Assembly (NCBI RefSeq): GCF_000010805.1
Contig: NC_012522.1
Span: 5,022,001 to 5,086,000 of the forward strand
Length of the DNA stretch: 64,000 nucleotides
Direction: 5' to 3'
Source of the DNA: Rhodococcus opacus B4
GTDB lineage: Bacteria > Actinomycetota > Actinomycetes > Mycobacteriales > Mycobacteriaceae
Numbering within the stretch: the first letter of the stretch is position 1; the number at the start of each line of letters is the position of its first letter. The notes beneath the pieces were generated by a model. The model had not been told where the DNA came from. It did not search any database and worked only from the letters and a program-made list of their open reading frames with translations. The position numbers and the translations under genes are program-made. This document shows positions 60,854-64,000 of the stretch, piece after piece.

Positions 60854-61485
60854 GCGCCCACAGCCCCCGCGCCCTCGGCGGTCCGTCGCACGGCGGCGTC
60901 GACGCAGCGGGCGGCCGCGTCGTCGGTGCTGATCGCGTCCATGACAACGGGATCCAGGATGGCCTGCAATGCGAGCCCGTCCGTCAGCGCCACCAGTGCG
61001 ACGGTGACGGCGTCCGGGTCGAGGTCGGCGGAGACGGTGCCGTCCCGCTGCGCCTCGACGACCGCTCCCCGCACGACACCTCGCCAGCGGGCGAGGAAGG
61101 TCGCGATCTCACCGCGCGCCGTTTCCTCGGCCGCCCCCTCCGCGTAGAAGAACAGGAACACGCGGGTCATCGCGAGCCGGCGTTCGTCGAGCGGCAGGAT
61201 GCTGGCGGTGATGTTCCGCAGCTTCTCGATCGGGCCGGTGCCCTCCTCGTCGAGGATCGCCCTGTACAACTCGCCTTGGATGTCGCCGGCCCGGCGCAGC
61301 GCCGCGAGGAGCAGTTCGTGCCGGGACCCGAAGTAGTGGTTCAACACTCCGGTCGACCACCCGCTCTCCTCCGCCACCGCGCGCGTGGTGACGGCGGAGA
61401 TCCCCTCCCTGGCGATCAACGCGAGAACCGCGTCCGCGAGCACCTGTCTCCGTTCGTCGTGGTCGACGATCTTCGGCACGATCAT
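60850..61485 (-). CDS. TetR-family transcriptional regulator
   Basis: A 211-residue regulator: helix-turn-helix ISAVTTRAVAEESGWSTGVLNHYFGSRHELLLAAL near the start and a helical ligand domain. The start is uncertain: ATG 61485 is only one base from GAGAGGA, while GTG 61479 is better spaced. It lies within the unit symporter-tetR-dehydrogenase, overlapping the latter by four bases. It is one of two candidates, with the LysR protein, for binding the AT-rich operators at 59043 and 63075. Confidence 0.85.
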   Translation of the reverse strand: MIVPKIVDHDERRQVLADAVLALIAREGISAVTTRAVAEESGWSTGVLNHYFGSRHELLLAALRRAGDIQGELYRAILDEEGTGPIEKLRNITASILPLDERRLAMTRVFLFFYAEGAAEETARGEIATFLARWRGVVRGAVVEAQRDGTVSADLDPDAVTVALVALTDGLALQAILDPVVMDAISTDDAAARCVDAAVRRTAEGAGAVGA

Positions 61486-61513
61486 TCCTCTCGCTAGTAC
61501 GCGCTGTCGCCAC

Positions 61514-62989
61514 TCAGGCTATCGGCGCGGGAACCGGAACCGGGTCTTCCTCGGCCTTTCCCGACACCCGCGCGTTCCACACGGACATCACGTTCGCCGG
61601 GGTGGGCGCGGTGAACAAGCTGGTCGCCACGAACACCACCAGTGCGCTGACGAGTCCGACGTACACCGGTTCGTTGGCCATGACGTCGCCGACGACGAAC
61701 ATCGTCGCGAGGGTCGCCACGGTGCCCACCGCCATCGCGGCCATGGCCGCGGTTCCGGTGGCGCGCTTCCAGACCAGTCCGCCGAGGATGGGGACGAGGA
61801 GACCGCCGACCAGGATGTCGTAGGCGATGGTCAGCGCGGACACGATGTCGTTGATGAGCGCGGCGATCACGATGCTGACGAGGCCGATCACGATCACGTA
61901 GAGGCGGTTGCCGCGCACGTCGGCTTCCGGGTCGGACGTGTCGAGTTCGGGCCGCGTCCGGCCGAAGATCTGGGCGATCAGCGGAAGGACGTCCTGCCGG
62001 GCGACCGTGGCGGTGGCGATCAGCGCGCCGGACGCCGTCGACATCATCGCCGCGACGGCGGCGGCCAGGACGATGCCGCTGAGACCGACGGGCAGGACCT
62101 CGACGGCGACGTCGGCGTACACGTCGTCGGACGAACCGATGTCCGGCATGAGGGCCGACGCCGCCAGGCCGATCAGTGCGCCCGCCACGCCGTACAGCAG
62201 GCAGTAGACACCGGCGGTGACGCCGCCCCAACGAGCGACCTGCGGCGACTTCGCGGTGAACACCCGCTGCCAGATGTCCTGGCCGATGAGGATGCCGAGG
62301 GTGTAGACGACGAAGAACGTGATGATGGTGCCGGTGCCGATGGTGCCGAGCCCGAGTGCCTGCTCGCCCACGCGTTCCTTGATGCCGGCGTAGCCGCCGG
62401 CCTTGCTCCAGGTGAACGGAAGCAGCAGGACGAAGACGCCGATGGTCTTGATGACGAACTGGACGACGTCGGTGAGCGTGATCGACCACATGCCGCCCAT
62501 CGCGGAGTAGGCGACGACGATGAGTCCGCCGAGGACGACCGACAGGGTCCGGTCGAAGCCGAACAGTACGTTGAAGATGGTGGCGTAGGCGATCGTCGAG
62601 GTGACGGTGAGCATGAGCGTGTACGCCATCATCACGAGGCCGGACGCCCCGGTGGCGTCGATGCCGTAGCGGAGTTTGAGCATCCCGGAGACGGTGTAGA
62701 CCTTCAGGCGCTGAATACGTGCGGCGAAGAGCAGGCTGAGCAGCAGCACACCCGCGGCGATCGACACGACCAGCCACATTCCGGAGATGCCGTACTTGTA
62801 GCCGAGGCCGACCCCGCCGACGGTGGAGGCGCCGCCGATGACGACGGCCGCCATGGTGCTGGTGTACAGGAATCCGCCGAGGCGGCGGCCGGCGACGAGG
62901 TATTCGCTGGAGTTGCTCGCCCGCCGTTTGCCCCACCAGCCGAACGCGAGCATCGCGCCCAGGTAGATCAGGATGATGGTGATGTCCAT
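61514..62989 (-). CDS. sodium/solute symporter (SSS family)
   Basis: A 491-residue transporter with about 13 membrane helices. Family features are SSEYLVAGRRLGGFLYTSTMAAVVIGGASTVGG near the start, YSAMGGMWSITLTDVVQF, and the sodium-motif region around AAAVAAMMSTASGALIATATVARQD. It would bring in a monocarboxylate or similar acid with sodium. ATG 62989 has GAAGGA upstream. It heads the unit with tetR and the D-2-hydroxyacid dehydrogenase and is divergent from lysR. The charged C-terminal tail (AEEDPVPVPAPIA) is cytoplasmic or outer and without motif. Confidence 0.9.
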   Translation of the reverse strand: MDITIILIYLGAMLAFGWWGKRRASNSSEYLVAGRRLGGFLYTSTMAAVVIGGASTVGGVGLGYKYGISGMWLVVSIAAGVLLLSLLFAARIQRLKVYTVSGMLKLRYGIDATGASGLVMMAYTLMLTVTSTIAYATIFNVLFGFDRTLSVVLGGLIVVAYSAMGGMWSITLTDVVQFVIKTIGVFVLLLPFTWSKAGGYAGIKERVGEQALGLGTIGTGTIITFFVVYTLGILIGQDIWQRVFTAKSPQVARWGGVTAGVYCLLYGVAGALIGLAASALMPDIGSSDDVYADVAVEVLPVGLSGIVLAAAVAAMMSTASGALIATATVARQDVLPLIAQIFGRTRPELDTSDPEADVRGNRLYVIVIGLVSIVIAALINDIVSALTIAYDILVGGLLVPILGGLVWKRATGTAAMAAMAVGTVATLATMFVVGDVMANEPVYVGLVSALVVFVATSLFTAPTPANVMSVWNARVSGKAEEDPVPVPAPIA

Positions 62990-63066
62990 GGTGCGTCCTT
63001 CACGTGTCCTAGCGGATCGGTCGGTGCCGGCCTCGTCAGACCGTTGCCCTAGACGGTAGGAGAACA

Positions 63067-63095
63067 TTGACGTGAAATAAATCACTTGATACAAA
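63067..63095 (+). promoter_or_regulatory. sigma-70-type promoter for the lysR gene
   Basis: TTGACG (63067-63072), a 17-base spacer and TACAAA (63090-63095), 77 bases upstream of lysR. The spacer and -10 box are covered by the AT-rich operator. Confidence 0.5.
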
Positions 63096-63104
63096 TAATC
63101 ACTT
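63075..63104. promoter_or_regulatory. tandem AT-rich operator in the symporter/lysR intergenic region
   Basis: AAATAAATCACTT (63075-63087) is followed by AAATAATCACTT (63093-63104), two near-identical copies 18 bases apart. The first copy belongs to a 22-base site shared with 59043-59064. It overlaps the lysR promoter. Confidence 0.55.
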
Positions 63105-63171
63105 CAGAAAATCCTGAAGTAACGGTGCGAGCCAGCTCACACCCTGTTTTCGATCCCGCCGGAGGAGTGCG

Positions 63172-64000
63172 ATGCGCAGCACGCTGCCCGATCTGAAGCT
63201 CCTCCAGATCTTCGCGGCCGTTGTCCGCCACCAGGGGTTCGCGCCCGCGCAGCAGGAGTTGGGACTGTCGGCCTCGGCGATCAGCACCTACATGAGCCAG
63301 CTCGAACGGCACCTCGGCATCGTGCTGTGCCACCGCGGCCGGGGCGGATTCGGCCTCACCAGCAAGGGCGAGCTCTACCACAAGGAATGCCTGCGCATCC
63401 TCGGGGAACTCGAGGGCTTCGAGCGCTACGGCGCCGCGCTGCAGGGGGAACTGCGGGGAACCCTCACGATCGGGGTTCTCGATTCCACTGTCACCGACGC
63501 CACCCTGCCGCTCGCCGACGTGATCGGCGTCTTCAGCAAAGACCATCCCGCCGTCTACCTCGACCTGAAGATCCAGACCCCACACGAACTGCAGGTCGGG
63601 GTGCTCGACGACCGCATCGACGTCGCCGTCGGCGCGTTCGCCTCCCCGATGAACGGGCTCGTCTCCCAGGCGCTGCACCGGGAGCAGCACTGGCTGTACT
63701 GCAGCGACAAGCATCCGCTGTTCGGCCGGACGCGGGTGCCGCAGGAGGTCATCACGCAACAGCGGATGGTGACGCGCGGCTACTGGTCCGAGCAGGAACT
63801 CGCCCGCCAGGGCTTCCCGCAACCCTCGGCGACGGTGGAGAACATGGAAGCGCAGCTCATCCTCGTGCTGTCCGGCGCCTACATCGGATACCTGCCCGAG
63901 CACTACGCGGAGTACTGGGTCGACCGGAACCGGCTGCGTCCGATCCTGCCGGCGTCGTTCGGCTACCAGGCGCCGTTCTCGCTGATCTACCGGCGTGGGC
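63172..64000 (+). CDS. LysR-family regulator, truncated by the right edge
   Basis: At least 276 residues without a stop. The winged helix-turn-helix begins MRSTLPDLKLLQIFAAVVRHQGFAPAQQELGLSASAISTYMSQLE and the effector domain starts near residue 92 (GTLTIGVLDSTVTDATLPLA). GGAGGAG lies before the ATG at 63172. It is divergent from the symporter unit, the usual arrangement for a LysR regulator of its neighbour. The C-terminus, about 20-30 residues, lies outside the window. Confidence 0.9.
   Translation, partial: MRSTLPDLKLLQIFAAVVRHQGFAPAQQELGLSASAISTYMSQLERHLGIVLCHRGRGGFGLTSKGELYHKECLRILGELEGFERYGAALQGELRGTLTIGVLDSTVTDATLPLADVIGVFSKDHPAVYLDLKIQTPHELQVGVLDDRIDVAVGAFASPMNGLVSQALHREQHWLYCSDKHPLFGRTRVPQEVITQQRMVTRGYWSEQELARQGFPQPSATVENMEAQLILVLSGAYIGYLPEHYAEYWVDRNRLRPILPASFGYQAPFSLIYRRG

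Noticed and set aside
1..64000. CRISPR arrays, tRNA or rRNA genes, insertion sequences, prophage or integrase genes
   Set aside because: I looked for regularly spaced repeats, cloverleaf ends with CCA, transposase or integrase motifs and long terminal repeats, and found none that could be supported by eye.

Overview
This is a GC-rich actinobacterial chromosome segment, most likely from Rhodococcus or a close relative in the Nocardiaceae. The inference rests on a complete Mce operon with two YrbE permeases, a mycofactocin-type short-chain dehydrogenase, large numbers of oxidoreductases, CoA enzymes and P450s, and frequent GTG starts. No rRNA, tRNA, CRISPR array, insertion sequence or phage gene was seen.

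Region 1 (about 1-31 kb) reads as a catabolic island for an alicyclic or monoterpene-like compound. It holds a carveol-dehydrogenase-type SDR beside a limonene-monooxygenase-like luciferase-family enzyme, and an SDR/acyl-CoA dehydrogenase pair followed by marR and a zinc-free MDR reductase. Two tandem GAF-LuxR regulators, a [2Fe-2S] ferredoxin and a cyclohexanecarboxylate-type CoA ligase come next. A 12-kb minus-strand operon then runs: alcohol dehydrogenase, yrbEA, yrbEB, mceA-F, two Mce-associated proteins, a dedicated MceG/Mkl-type ATPase and an aldehyde dehydrogenase. The island ends with a peptidoglycan hydrolase, a DUF2834 membrane protein, a second ferredoxin and a P450 closely resembling CYP108 (P450terp). 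The proposed route is Mce import, P450 or flavin hydroxylation, alcohol to aldehyde to acid, CoA activation and ring beta-oxidation. A 15-bp motif recurs at three promoters in the island. A decayed patch (2.6-4.4 kb) contains a frameshifted phosphotransferase.

Region 2 (30.8-34.5 kb) encodes a secreted lipase, an HSL-type esterase and a flavohaemoglobin-like protein.

Region 3 (34.5-46.8 kb) is an acid-sugar utilisation locus. A dipeptide-type ABC importer, an aldo-keto reductase and an HpaI-type aldolase lie on the minus strand. Divergent from them are a Tat lipoprotein binding protein, a sialidase-fold protein, an SDR, an in-frame fusion of a DUF1537 kinase with PdxA, and a DeoR regulator. 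Palindromes of form TGCGC-N5-GCGCA lie at two promoters and are likely DeoR operators.

Region 4 (47.3-54.5 kb) is a [NiFe]-hydrogenase maturation operon, hypF - SIS/HypC fusion - SIS isomerase - hypE - hypC - hypD - DUF6390-like. Hydrogenase structural genes and hypA/hypB are not in the window.

Region 5 (54.6-64 kb) has a ClpP-like protein lacking the catalytic serine, coupled to an XRE regulator with a perfect palindrome at its start codon. It also has an L-2-hydroxyglutarate oxidase, a CYP102-like haem domain without reductase opposite a TetR gene, and a hydroxyacid module (class II aldolase, D-2-hydroxyacid dehydrogenase, TetR, sodium/solute symporter, LysR) linked by a repeated AT-rich operator. 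The LysR gene runs off the right edge.
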